A stretch of DNA of 64,000 bases from Moringa oleifera. Lineage: Eukaryota > Streptophyta > Magnoliopsida > Brassicales > Moringaceae. A program made the translations under genes and the position numbers. Positions 49,635 through 62,283 of the stretch are shown piece after piece; position 1 is the first letter of the stretch; each line of letters starts with the position of its first letter. Where the stretch lies: positions 1,612,001-1,676,000 of the forward strand of contig JAJFZO010000566.1 in NCBI GenBank assembly GCA_021397835.1, in the 5' to 3' direction. Under the pieces are notes generated by a model. It was not told where the DNA came from. It saw nothing but the letters and a program-made list of their open reading frames with translations, and ran no database searches.

Positions 49635-52585
49635 CTTAGAGTTGCGAAGTATGACAAAAACTAGAGCTCAGCAATTCTATAAGGAACAAGAAGATCTTCA
49701 ATCACAACTACACTATGCTTTCAACCTCCGGATAGCTAAAAATTAGATAAGCAGATCCAAGAGTTGATTGCTTGAAGTGGGAGAACTGCTGGATAACAGA
49801 GCTGTCACTAAAAAAGACAATAATTCATTCCAAGAATAAAACCGCCTATGGAACAAACGAAGAACAAAGAACAAGATTGAGAATTCAACAATCTAACCAC
49901 ATCAAATAATGTTTGAAGTTTAACTAAACATCGCCGAAGAACAAAAACCCGCCCAGTTCCCAAACTTAATGGATCACAAAATATAATTCTGCAGCATAAG
50001 CAAGAACTCGATACAATCACTACAGTAAACTAGAAAACCAAGACATTGGTGTGTATGACACAACAGCAAGAAGAACTAGCTTTTTGAAGACTGGAGACTT
50101 AGTTTTAGAATTGGAAAGCCCTCATCTACATAAACCACAACATGAACAGTGAATCCTGGACCCCAAACTTTTCAATCCGTCTATATCAGCTTGCATAGTA
50201 AACCACCTACATCAAAACCACATAAACCACCAAGAACATGATCCAAACTATAAGTGAAGAGAATACCACCAAATTAATTCAGAAAATAGGAACCACAATT
50301 TATTACAAAACCTAATCACTGGTTAATGAATTGCCAAGTATATTATCTTACAGACCCAGAAAATGGGGAAAAAAAAACGAGCACCTAGTTCCAAGTTGGT
50401 AGCCCTTGGCAATATATTTCATACCCCGAACTCCAGAAGCATTGTTAGATAAGCAAAACAACAGGGCATCAATAATAGAGATAAGGGAAAAAGCAGGCAG
50501 AAATAACACCTAACAAGCACTTAATGGGTTTTCATTCTTGATCACAAGATAAGATATTTTCTCACCATGTAAACAGTTCATGATAATGGGTTCAAACCAA
50601 AAGGAATCCTCTTCTCATCATCAGCCTCCACTCCACATTCACTGTGCCATCCATGTTTCCTTCTCTTTCTCTGTGCATTTATGGTTCCGCTTTCTCTCTC
50701 TAAAAGGAAAACAATGATGCGTTTTTGCCCGTCTGTGAACAGTTACTTTGCGTGCACAGAAGGGAAGAGAGAAGAAGAGCTGGTTTTCTGTAAATGGCCA
50801 GTGAGTTATTGAGTTGAGCGCCCAGTGACAGAGAGAGTTATGGGGAAAGTTTTTTTTTTTTTTTTTGCTCTTTCCGCCAACTCTAAACTGGTCCGGTCCG
50901 GTGATACTCACCAAAGCTTACTTCCTAATCACCGGTTTCAATTTCTGAGAGAAGGATGCCTACTGCTTTCTCTCACAGATTCATCTCCCCTATTTATTTC
51001 CTCTCCCTCTTCCCTCCTTCCACCGACCCCCTGATTTTTTTTTCTCTGATTTGGAAACAAAATTGGTGGATTTGCCTTCTATGGTGAAGATGACTGGAGT
51101 TGCCTTTCATGGCTTCACAGTCTTATAAGTTCCACCTGTAATACATAAGGTTTAATTCTGGTCAAATTTTCAGCTTTCTATATTAACTAATCCAATTCTG
51201 TTACATGCATCTTTTTTTAATATTTATTTTTAATGTTATATGGTCCTATAACTTAAATTTAATTTATACAATAATTGCATTCCGTTACGTCCATCTTCTT
51301 TTCCAATGTTAATTTTAGTCATATATGGTATTATAAAATTTAATAAAAATATATCTGCTTGCTATGTTAATTTGATAAAACAAAAAATATAAATTCAGAA
51401 ATATTCTGTAATTTTGGTATGAATAATCACCTTAACAGGGAAGTGTAGACGATAAAAATTTACAACAAAATCATTAAGTCAAAAAAAAAAATTCACTCCA
51501 CTGATAAACAAGCATCAACCTATAAATTAACTCTAAATTCTGAATTCTCGAAGCATCAGAAGCTAGTCCTTCACTTCAAGGTCTGTGAATCAAATTCTCC
51601 AATTCAGATACCTTGATTATAGAAAAAAAAAACATTTTATAAGTTCATAAAAAGGGGTCAATGTGTTTCTTTTTCATTTGTGATAATTGACATAAACTGC
51701 AAGAACAATCATTTCCAGTGTGGCACAGGGAAACCTGGTTGGTTTGCGGGAAAGTGGCATTATGCTGACTTTTTCAAATCTTTCTACTTACATAGATTAC
51801 ATGAATTTACAGTAAAACTGCGGTTGAAACAAGAAAGCTTTACAGAAACAATCAAATGGTTAAGAAAGCTCAAATTTTGGAGGAGTTTCTGTCAGAAAGG
51901 TGAGAATAGAATGCAGAGCAACATCTTGTTGTTTTGACATTGAAGTAGAAAAAATGGGAGATACAATCATGAGAAGGAATCCATCAATGGTTCCAGGAAG
52001 GAGCCAAAAAAAAAAAAAATTACTACACATACAGTGCCATCTGTCTACAAAATTGTATTCCAATAACTAAATTTTTCTAATAGAAAGGACAAGCAGTAAT
52101 TTTACATGGTACCACATCAATTTTTAGGGTAAGGGCCCAACTTACAGGGGATCCTTAATTGGCATCTTGACTTTAGAAGAGAATGCACCTGAGAGATGAA
52201 CCTGCATGAAGATAAGAAGTTTCATTTCCCAGATAAAAAACTGAGAAGAGAGATAGACAAACACAGAAAAAGAGACAGAGGGAGTGAGTAGGATTCCGAC
52301 AAAGAGATATGCAAGCCTCCAATGATATCAACTGCTAAACCACAATTTATGAGATCGCATTTCGTGGTTCCTGCCATTCCCCACAATCAAGGACTCTTCT
52401 TCAGTTTCCTCCAAGTACAGCTTCCATGGCTGCATCCACCAGGATAATAGAATCTCATGGTTCTCTGATTGATATTTTTAGGAATCGAAGGATTTTTAAA
52501 TTTATACAAGAGAAAGGATTGCAGTCATTGTTAAGTCTTGTCGTGGATTAGCATCACTTTATCCTGATTCTTCCATGGTGACAAT
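49635..52585. other. Upstream region of the unknown gene and 3' flank of MURE
   Basis: From 49635 to about 50800 lies probable 5' leader, possibly with an intron, of the minus-strand unknown gene; a GA-rich (minus strand) patch at 50640-50720 resembles a leader. A T18-type run sits near 50849. The part 51100-52100 is AT-rich with no exon. The stretch 52100-52585 is probably MURE 3' untranslated sequence. Short frames on both strands at 52322-52470 are not supported by a family. Confidence 0.45.
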
Positions 52586-55500
52586 CTAATGACTCTCAGG
52601 TAACCTGCAGCAGCAGATGCAATGGAGAAATGATGGTGAGGACAAAGAAACATATGAAGTAATTTCAAACAAAAATCAAGTATAATGCAAGTACTAGATA
52701 AACCGCAAAACATGTTACAGGCAGGTACAAACCTGATAGTTGACACTAAATGATATTTCTCTTGCAGAGTGATATTTGCACAATGTAATCAAAATCCATA
52801 AAGATGTTTGTTGGATATTTCATTCTCTATTTATCATCCAAGAAGATAAGAATTTCACAACACTTACATGCAAAGAGAAAACATAAAACAAATGAAATAG
52901 TTGGTCAGTTTCATTCAACCTCATAGATTAATTACTACATGATACATGACTTCAAAGAATTCATGCAAATACCCAACGAAAATGTGATGCTTCACAACCT
53001 GCTGATAAATAATATTAAGTGTAATCTGGTAAATAATCGTAAGAGCAAATTAAGTTACCGCCACGGGAATTCACTTGTGTCTATTCCTGCTTGGTGAAGC
53101 TCATCAACATATTGCAATGCTTCTCGGCATTCCTCCCGATCATCAAAAAACTCCTTTTTGTCACCTTCAATCTGGTACGTTTCATGACCTTTGCCAGCTA
53201 CCACCTACAACAGAGTGATATCAAATAAGAAATATAACTTCAAATAAGTATAACAATATCAGACCATCACCCCACAAACATTGATGCCTATAATCACCCA
53301 TATATAAGATGAGAACCCAATTTGTCTTTACTTTTTGATTTCCAAATTTCTATTGTGATTGTAATTAGCTTTGACATGATTAACTTTACCATATATAGCA
53401 TATTAATTGGGTTAACTTTTCTAGTTTCTGAAACAGCTACTTTGAAGAAGGGTGAATTTCTAGTTGCCATTTGCCCCATTCATGATATCCATTTTGAATT
53501 TTGAGTTATTTCCTTTTCAATATTTTATTAGTAGTTAGGAAAAGGTAAAATTACAGCCCTGAAGAACTGTGGCCATAATTGAAAACCAACCAATTGAATT
53601 ATATTCAATCAGCATAAATCATGTGAACTTTCATACCAGATCTGTAACATTTGTGCATAAAATTGTAATAAAGCCAAGCTTCTCAGGGTTTCAAAAACTT
53701 ACCACCATATCACCTTCCTCACCCATGGCAACAGCACAACGTACAGCTACTCGCCGAATGTCATGCAGGAAAATTCGATGACCATTTGGAAGAGGTGGAT
53801 AATAATCATTCTCCCCATGTTTCAAGTAATCCTGCATTGTCCATCCTATGCCAGCCAACATATCATCCAAAATGTCCACTGATTAACATGAAACGCAGGA
53901 GTGTAAATATTAAGCTTCCAACCACTTAGCCTTGTATCTTATGCAGAACAGTAAATGAAACGTACATGGATCTTCATTCCTCGGATTGTCAGATGTCAAG
54001 ATTGTCACATCACTTTTATCTGTTGCAATTTTAGTCATCATTGGTCTCTTCCCTCTGTCGCCCTCACCCCCACAGCCAAAAACTTCAATTAAAAGAAGAA
54101 AGTGATCAGTTAACTTCCTTATTAGACAATTATACCTAGTGATTTCTGTTACAGTCATTAAAACATGGAAGAAAGAAAAGAATTATTAACAAAACAGCTG
54201 TTCTCCTGAGCAATGATGATTCAAAATACTAACGGCATGTTCATTACAAACATAACAGTGGCCACTGAATCAAGGGCAACAAGAACTACCATCAGTGTAT
54301 TTAATTCGTCAGATTTTTTGCAACACTTTGAAGTGTAGGATTTTGGTTGAATTTCAACAACTTGTTAACACTTTAGACATTTTAGCTACTGGAAACATCT
54401 TTCTATCTGTGTCTCTACTGACATAGCACATTAGGATAATTTATAAGCCAATAGTCGATATTTGCTAAAGATAAGAACTTTAACCACCAGGAAAATAACA
54501 GTACTAAGACATACCGGTTATAATCCTCCTTGGTCCAAGCTCTCTCACAGAATCAAGTAATCTAGATAGAGCATCAGGCGTATGAGCATAGTCCACAATC
54601 ACCCCAAATGCCTGCTCCTCGTCTATCAACTCGCACCTACCTGGAACTGCATCAACCTCTTCAATTCCTCTAACAATTTCCTCTAATGGCGCCCCAACTC
54701 CAATCCCAACTGCCACAGCTGCAAGAATGTTGTAGATATTATGCTTTCCAAGCAATCCTGATGATATCTCCAATATACCATGTGGTGTATTAACCAAAAC
54801 TTGCGTCTCAAACAATGAGAGTTCATATTTCAGGGGATGAACATCTGCACTCTTATTCTCCATTGCAAAGGTCACAACAGGCACATCAGGACCGCCCTGC
54901 GCAATAAAGAATGAAGCATGTGGATCATCAATGTTAACAACCTTCCTATGCCTTTCAGGGTCCACCATCCTCGAGAACAACTTAGCCTTGGCATCTCTGT
55001 ATTCCTCCTCAGTTCCATGAAAATCTAAGTGATCCCTTGTCAAATTTGTAAAAACTGCAATATCAAAATCGATCTCATTGCACCTCCCCAAAGCCAGTCC
55101 CTGAGAAGTAGCCTCCATGACAACAGCTTCAGTTCCATTATGGAGCATCTTAGCCATCAAATTCTGAACCAAAACAGCATCAGGGGTCGTGTTGGGTGAC
55201 TCCAATTTGTTATCCCCATGGACATAATAAGCAACAGTGCTCAACATCCCAGTCCTTAGACCCATTGCCTCATACATGCCTTTAATTAAATATGCCGTGG
55301 TAGTCTTCCCATTAGTCCCTGTAATCCCAATAACTGCCATATTCTTTGATGGGTACCTATAAAAGGAAGCAGCCAATGCAGGCAAAACAGCATTACTATC
55401 CTCCACAATGACCAGTGCCTTGCAGCCCAATGTCTCATCTATGTCAATCTCCTTACTGGCCACCACAGCTACAGCCCCTCTCTTGTCAGCTTCACTCAAA

Positions 55501-56363
55501 AACAAATGTCCATCCGTCTTCCTCCCAACACAGCAGACAAATAGATCACCAGCACTGACAACCCTCGAATCATGTTGTATCCCAGTAATCTCAACCTCCA
55601 AGTCTCCATAAACCGAAACTGGCACCACTTTACTTTCGTCCAGCAACTCCGCCAAGGTCATCTTAAACTTGGGTTCCACAATCCTCATCTTGGTTTTCCC
55701 AAAACTATCAAAATCCAAATCGAAAGACGAATCCAACACCGAGCCACCACCACTTTCTTTCCTGTCAGTATACTTGCCGTCTCCCGTTTCTTCATCGTCA
55801 GAGATGACCGTTAGGCCGTGCAGCGCCTCAATTTCTTCCAAATCAACAATCTCTTCTTCCTCTAGCTCCCCGCTATCCTCAACGTCCGTTTCTTCCTCCT
55901 CCAGTGCCGCCTTTTTAGGATTGGGCTTTAGCAACCCTTGCTTGACAAGCTCGCTCCGCTTCATGGAAATGGCTTTGTCGATTTCACCAAACAAGTCATC
56001 CCCAGAATCCACTGTGCTTTCTGCGGGTGCGTCCTCTACGTCAGCAATGGCGGAGAGGTAAGTGGCCTGGTTCTTGCGGAAGTCCTCTTCTTCTAGCTTG
56101 CGGGCTCGGGCAGCTCGTCGGTGAATTTGCTCGAACTTGGAGACTCCATGCATGGAGTCCTCGGGGGCTTCGGGAGGGTCATCGTCAGACGGGTTCGGGT
56201 AGTACTTCCCATCGGAACCGATAGCAGAGAGAGGACGAAATTTGGAGCGTAGATAAGGGAGGAAGAGCAGCGTTTTGGAGGGGAGATGTTGGGGTTTCTT
56301 CAGAGAGAGGCAACTGGGATGAGGAGAGAGAAAGTTTGGGGGAGAGAGCAGAGAAAAAGCCAT
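52586..56363 (-). CDS. MURE: Plastid MurE homologue (UDP-MurNAc-tripeptide ligase family, PAP11)
   Basis: Five exons give 768 residues: 54515-56363, 53966-54082, 53703-53878, 53059-53204 and a 19-nt last exon 52586-52604 that adds LPESH after EFPWR. Residues 1 to about 45 are a Ser/Pro-rich transit peptide. Residues 155-200 are an acidic linker. A Mur ligase core follows, with ATP loop GTNGKTTT (349-356), [16 protein letters not shown] and VDYAHTPD. The motif DNPRNEDP (648-655), which reads meso-diaminopimelate in bacterial MurE, is intact, as is GKGHE (718-722). In mosses MurE supports plastid division. In Arabidopsis it is a component of the plastid-encoded RNA polymerase complex needed for chloroplast development, with no peptidoglycan role shown. 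All introns are GT..AG. Without the last exon the protein would stop after EFPWR at TAA 53055-53057. Confidence 0.93.
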
Positions 56364-59300
56364 GAGAGTTACTGAGAGAGACGAGAGGTTTTAGTGTGGG
56401 AGGGGATAGGGGTTTGTGCTTTGCAGCAAAATGGCGGGTGCTGTTAAACGGTGCGTTCGGTATTGAAGAAGGAGATGGTGCCTCTCAAATTGCAAATTAT
56501 TATTTTGGAAAAAAGAAACTTTTTAGAATTGGGCTGGGCTCTGTATTTTTGTAGATCTCATATATTAAGTGAGATAAATAAATAAATAAATTTTAATATT
56601 TAAATATAAAAATTTTTTATTAGATTTGATTTATTAATTTTTAAATATAAAAAATTTGGTTGATAACACAAAGTAAATATCGAAGTTTTATAATATTTTT
56701 ATTTTAAATTTTATTAAATTTAAAATTATATTTACCATTAAAAAATTATATATACAATATGATTCACGGTTATTTGATATAATTTAGAGTAAAAGTTATT
56801 TTAGATTTTAGGTTTAAATTTTGATTTTTAAAATATTTTTAAATAAATTTTAATTTATTAATTTTTATTTAAAATTAATTTTAATAAAAATAATGATAAA
56901 AATTTAATAATATTTTTATTATTGAAATGTTTAAAAAATTACACTTGCTTTTATTCTTCAAATTTAAATAAACTTTCATTAACGAACTGTTTTATTATTA
57001 AATTTTTAATAGTATAACTTTTTAAAAAATATTTTTAGTATTTAACAAAATTACAATGATAGTTTGAATGTGAATAACTTTAATTTTTAAAATTTTTTAA
57101 TGAGTTTAATTTGATTCAAATTGATAAATTAAAATTTATCTTGAAAAGTTTTAAAAATTAAGAGTTGATTAGAGAACAAACAAAACTTGGGATTTTACAT
57201 CATATTTACTTAATAATTTAAACATCAAATGCACATTTAAAAAAAATAAAAGTAAATTTTATATAATTTTTTAAATATTTATTCATATTATTAAACAAAT
57301 CCAATGTTCAAAAGTTACCAATCAAAATTTATTTGATTTTGGTCAAATTAAAATATATAAAAAATTCAAATTGATACATTTATAAAATTTTGAGTTAAAA
57401 TTTTAAATATTCAATATACTGTTGTGAAAAAATAAAATAATTTTAAGTATTAAAAAATTAATGCTATCAAATTTATAACAAGTGGTATATGTGTCAAAAA
57501 TTGTTTGAAATTAAAAGACATATTTGCAATGGAATGTAAAATTTATTTAAGTTATATTTAAATATTTTAGCAATTAAAATATTTTTATTTTTGTTATTAT
57601 TTGAACTAATTCACATTTAAAGAAATCTGATAAATTAAAATTTAATTTTTTAATTTTTAAATATCAAATTTTATTTAATAATATATAATAAATATCATGT
57701 TTTTATAAATTTTTTACCTTAAAATATTAAATAACATATACATTAGAAATATATAAATTTTATGTAAGAAAAAAATCATTCATTAGTCATGTTTATGCGT
57801 CAAGTTATACTTATGAAAGATACACCCTCTCAATTAATAAAGAAACCTAGATCGATCAAATCTCATAATAAATACAGGTGGATGAATATTTTATGGAAAA
57901 ATAATTGTTAATTTTTTGAAATAAATACTCAACTCATAATGTTAAGTTTTTATAAATATAAAAAATTTAAAATTATTTTTTAAACCTCAAACTTTAATTT
58001 CATTCATTTTTATATAAATTTTTATTTTAATTTAATCTAAATCGCATAAAAAATTTAAAAAATAAAATATTAAATTAAAAATTTTATATAATAAATTTTA
58101 ATTAAAAAAATTCAAACTACGATCATAAAAAAAAATTTGTAAGTACTAAAAATATTTTTAAAAAATTTAATACTCTAAAATTTTTAAAATTTTCATTAAA
58201 AACAGCTTCTGAATGTAAAATTGTTAAAATTTAAGTTGTTGACTCAAATAGAATGTGTAATTTATTTGAAATATTTTAAATTAAATTAATATTTTCAAAA
58301 TTAATTAAATTAAATTAAAATTTAAAGTTTGAATTAAGAAGCATGTTAAATTAATTTTGAAGTTTTTTATGTTTATTAAAAAAATTAATTAATTAATTTT
58401 TGAATCAAAGTAAAATAATTTTGTGATGGTTAATCAATTTTAATTAATTAATTAATTAATTAATAGTTGTGCCATGTAGTTATTGAGTTTGACAAGGACG
58501 GTGATTATGCAATTGGACCTAACGGGGGCATGTTGCCGTTTAATGCATCTGGGCCTCACGACCACCGCTCTGTTATTAATTTCTCAGACTGTGTGGACCC
58601 ACCTGTTTGCTGTTGGGCCCACGTATAAATTTCATCGCCCTCTAATTCTCTCATTTTTAATTAAAAATGATAATATTTAATCAATTAATTATGACGATTG
58701 CAAATGTGATGTTTTTGGTTACATAGGTAAGTTTTTAGGTTTCACATCACTAAATAATATAAAAATGTTAAAAATAAATTTAAATATTAATATTGATATA
58801 TCAATTAATTTAATTATATATTTAATTTAAATAAGAGTTTGACTTAAATTAATATAAAAAATTAAAAACATTTTTTATTATTAAATACTTAAAGAATAAT
58901 TCACATGAATTATACTTTTTATTTTGAATTAATCTTTTAATTTTGAAAAATTTTATATTTATAAGCTACTTTTTTATAAAATTTTTAAACTTTTGGTAGT
59001 GTAAATTTTTTAAAAAATATTTTTAATTCAAAAAATTTGATATTTTTAATATTATAGTTTGAGTATTTCTTTATATACGCATAAAAATTTCAAATTTATA
59101 AAATTTTTAAATTTTTTGTTATAATCTAAATTAAAGTAAATTAAAAGATTGTAAAATTAATCCTCAATCTTTGACTCAAATAAATATTTATATTTCATTT
59201 CAAGTTCATCCATAATAAATTTTATACTTTATTTTGAATTCATCCATCAAATTTAAATAATTTTTATCATAAGTTATTTTTACAAAATTTTTAAATGTTT

Positions 59301-60620
59301 TAATTTATAATAAAATTATATTTTTTTAATAATTTAATTATTTATATAAATAAATAAGTTTAAATTTTATTTATATTTTTATAAATATTTTAAGTCATAA
59401 AAAACAATATCAACAAATTTTTTTTTTGTAAAAAAGCACAAATTTAGAACGATAAAAACCTCAAAACCAATAATATTTATGAAATACATTAAGCAAAACA
59501 ACACTATAGTATGTTGATTAAAATAGATTAAACATCAATCATCCTTATCATACTTTATCGCTCACGATTCTCATGTGATCACGGACCGACCAATTGATAA
59601 TGTTTGAGATTGCGAAAAATCAGCGGCACATGGCATTAGACAAGGACACATTTCCCTTTTATTCGGCTTTAAGTTGACCCGACCCAAAAAATAAAATAAC
59701 ATCAGTTTCCATATATCACGTTTATAAAATCATATAAGAACAACATTACCAATTATCATATAAGTTTGAGTAAGCCGTGACACTTTGCGTCACCCTGGAA
59801 AGATATAAAAATAACGTCTATTTTCATGCCTATAGTTTGTAATTATTATTTAAATTTCATTAAATTAAAATTAACATGTAATAAAAAGGTAATTATATGC
59901 CTATTTTTTTTATCAAGTGATAATATTAATGTTAAATTATATTTATTTGTATGCTAACAATTTGATATTTACTATCCAGAATTTATCCCGTAAATTAATA
60001 TATTATTACAAGGTAGTTTCCAATATAATATGAAATGGGTCATGCCAAGATTGAATTATTTACTTATTTTATTTATTATACGAATTTATATATGACAACA
60101 AGGTGAAGTTATCATCTTGTTAAAAAATTATATTATCTTCATTTTTTTAATTTCATTATTTTAGTATGATTAATTGTACATTTGATAGTTTAATTTAATT
60201 TAATTTAAAATTTATCAAAAAAATTTAAATATTTAAATTAGAGATCTTATATAATAAAATTATAACGTAATTTTGTTAGAAATATAAACCATATTTAAGT
60301 TATAACAATTTTAATTTTTAAATAATAAAAGTGTTATTTTTAAAAAATTTATATAGTATGAAATTCAAAAAATTCAGAATAATAATTCATGAATAAAAAT
60401 AACTCATAGTAAAACATAAAATATATTTACATAATGTTGTTGATAAATTTTATTTAAATAATTAAATATACAATTAATTTAATTAATATATAAAGATTTA
60501 TATTAGAAAACAATTTAATTTATCATATCATATTTTTATTAAATGGGTACGTCAAAATTATTATTTTTAAAAAAGAGAAGAAGTTGCCTTTAATGGCTCT
60601 GACAGTGAAACCAGAGCCCC
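56364..60620. other. Large AT-rich intergenic region
   Basis: The first 100-150 bases are the MURE promoter side. From 56500 to 60600 the DNA is dominated by A/T runs and has no exon-like frame. Exceptions are an isolated GC-rich promoter-like island at 58480-58660 and a mixed-composition patch near 59530-59820. A TTAA/ATTA microsatellite sits at about 58440-58464. Confidence 0.6.
58548..58632 (+). promoter_or_regulatory. Orphan promoter-like island with site II motifs and TATA box
   Basis: TGGGCC at 58550-58555 and TGGGCCCA at 58614-58621 are TCP-type site II elements. CCCACGT and TATAAAT (58624-58630) follow directly, then a CT-containing stretch. The island of about 180 bp is GC-rich within AT-rich DNA. 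No open gene follows on the plus strand before the leader of the DUF3741 gene about 2.5 kb away. Confidence 0.35.
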
Positions 60621-62283
60621 AAATAAGACGGCAAGATTCAAAATTTAACCGAGAAAGGAGACTGGCTTTGCTTCCTTCGACAGAAGAAGACGGACCCAGC
60701 TGTTGAAGGATGACAAGGTTTCCCAACTAACGATATCACCTGTTCTGCAGTAAAATAGCAGGACGATGCCGTTTGATGGAGAGAGAGATAGAGAGAGATT
60801 TTGGAGTCTGAGACCACCATGGTAATAATCTCGGATTAACGTTGTTACCGGCAAGAGAGGGCGAGTTGATTTGTGGTGACGACTGTAGAGAGAGAGAGAG
60901 AGAGAGGAAATGGGGAGATAAAGACAAGTTTTTGCTTCATTTGAAAGGCTTGTCATAACTGTGATATAATCTGCAATTTGACAGTCAATGTCATCATAAC
61001 TCCTTTCTTCCCATCTTTTCTTTCCTTTTCTTTTCCCCCCTTTTTTTCTTCTTCATGGGAGTCTGTTTTCTCTTTCTCGCCTCTGCTGTTTCTCTCTGTC
61101 TGTCCAGTCACCTTCCTCTCTTGCTTACCCAACAACCAGTCTTCTCTGGGTGGGTTCATGGGTACTGTGATACAATAGAAGCAGAAGTCATGTATTGACC
61201 CAAAAAGGATAAGAAAAAGGAGAATGGAAGGAAGTGGTTGTATAGGGAGATGAAGGGACAGGGCTACTGTTTTGATTGCCTTTTGACCTTTGGAGCTCAT
61301 CAACATAACTGGGTAGTGGGTTTTTTTTTTTCGATTTTCCACGGTCAAACCTCAGTTAAACACAGTGTGCATATAAAATTCACAAGGTGGATGCTCTGCT
61401 CACTAGTTTTCCTTCAATTTAACAGAAGTTTCAGGTATTCTCTCTCTCTCTACCTCCGTCTCTGTGTTTGTTTATATGTCTCAACCAGTTCCATTTCCTT
61501 TCTGTGTTTGTTTCCTGTATGCTGAATTCATCTGGGCATTCAGCAGCTCAGAAAATCTTTGTTCCTTAGGATGTTTGGCAAGAGGATGTTAAAGCTAACC
61601 GTGGGGATTTCATGGATGAATTTGCAGTTTATGGTGTCATCTGGACTCAATGGTTCAGGCTTGAGCACATGCTTCTAAGCCATGTCTTGTTCTCTTATTG
61701 ATTCTTTGTTTCTTGACGTTTGCCGTAACTGGTCTAACCTACTGTGAATATTTGTTGCTCTTAAAAGCAAAGCTGACTGTAATGTAAAGTGATTTTTAAC
61801 CAAAATTTGCTGAGTCCTTGGGTTCTGGATGTGCCCTCTTTTCATGTAGGCTTCAAAAGAAAAGTCATATGGAAAATAGAGAAACAGATTCCTTTTTTCC
61901 TTTGTCAAAGCAACAAAGACAGATACTTGGGACTTAGAATATTACTTTATGAAAACAAATCTTGATCTTTCTCTTTTCCTGTTGTTGCGGGTCCTAAGTA
62001 GCTCAATATCCAATCATGGAAGTTTTAGCTGCTCCGTGTTGTCCTTTGCTGAGGAATTTTATGCGTTCTTGCCTGCAAGTTAACTCAAGGATTGCTGCCT
62101 TGATGAAACTTATCAAGAATTTGACTTTCTTTTTGTTTTCGATGTTGGAGAAACTATTATTTCATAAATAATCTGTGGTGTCTTTAGCTTTTGGTTTGTT
62201 TCTCATTCTCAGGTTTGACGTTATCTGACCGGCAAGGCCATTAGTTGATTCTAGGCTGTATCTAGCACCAATTTGAGGAAATC
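60621..62283 (+). promoter_or_regulatory. Promoter and 5' leader of the DUF3741/TRM gene
   Basis: Composition changes at about 60600 to pyrimidine- and GA-rich sequence, including a GA run at 60887-60906 and CT runs at 61005-61130 and 61440-61455. A splice acceptor TCTCAG at 62207-62212, 71 bases before the start codon, implies a 5'-UTR intron. Donors are ambiguous; CAGGTATTC at 61432 is one candidate. Short minus-strand frames here are low-complexity and unsupported. Confidence 0.45.

Noticed and set aside
52322..52470. Short frames on both strands downstream of MURE, including one reading WKLYLEETEEESL
   Set aside because: They have no start in the right context, no splice support and overlap each other; this is most likely the MURE 3'-UTR.
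53055..53057. TAA taken as the end of MURE
   Set aside because: The stop lies in the intron of the better model; the 19-nt exon completes the family C-terminus.
55408..56224. Several plus-strand frames opposite MURE exon 1
   Set aside because: They are antisense shadows of the MURE coding exon with low-complexity Ser runs.
60645..61348. Minus-strand frames of 60-131 codons near the DUF3741 leader
   Set aside because: They are built from CT/GA simple repeats and match no family.
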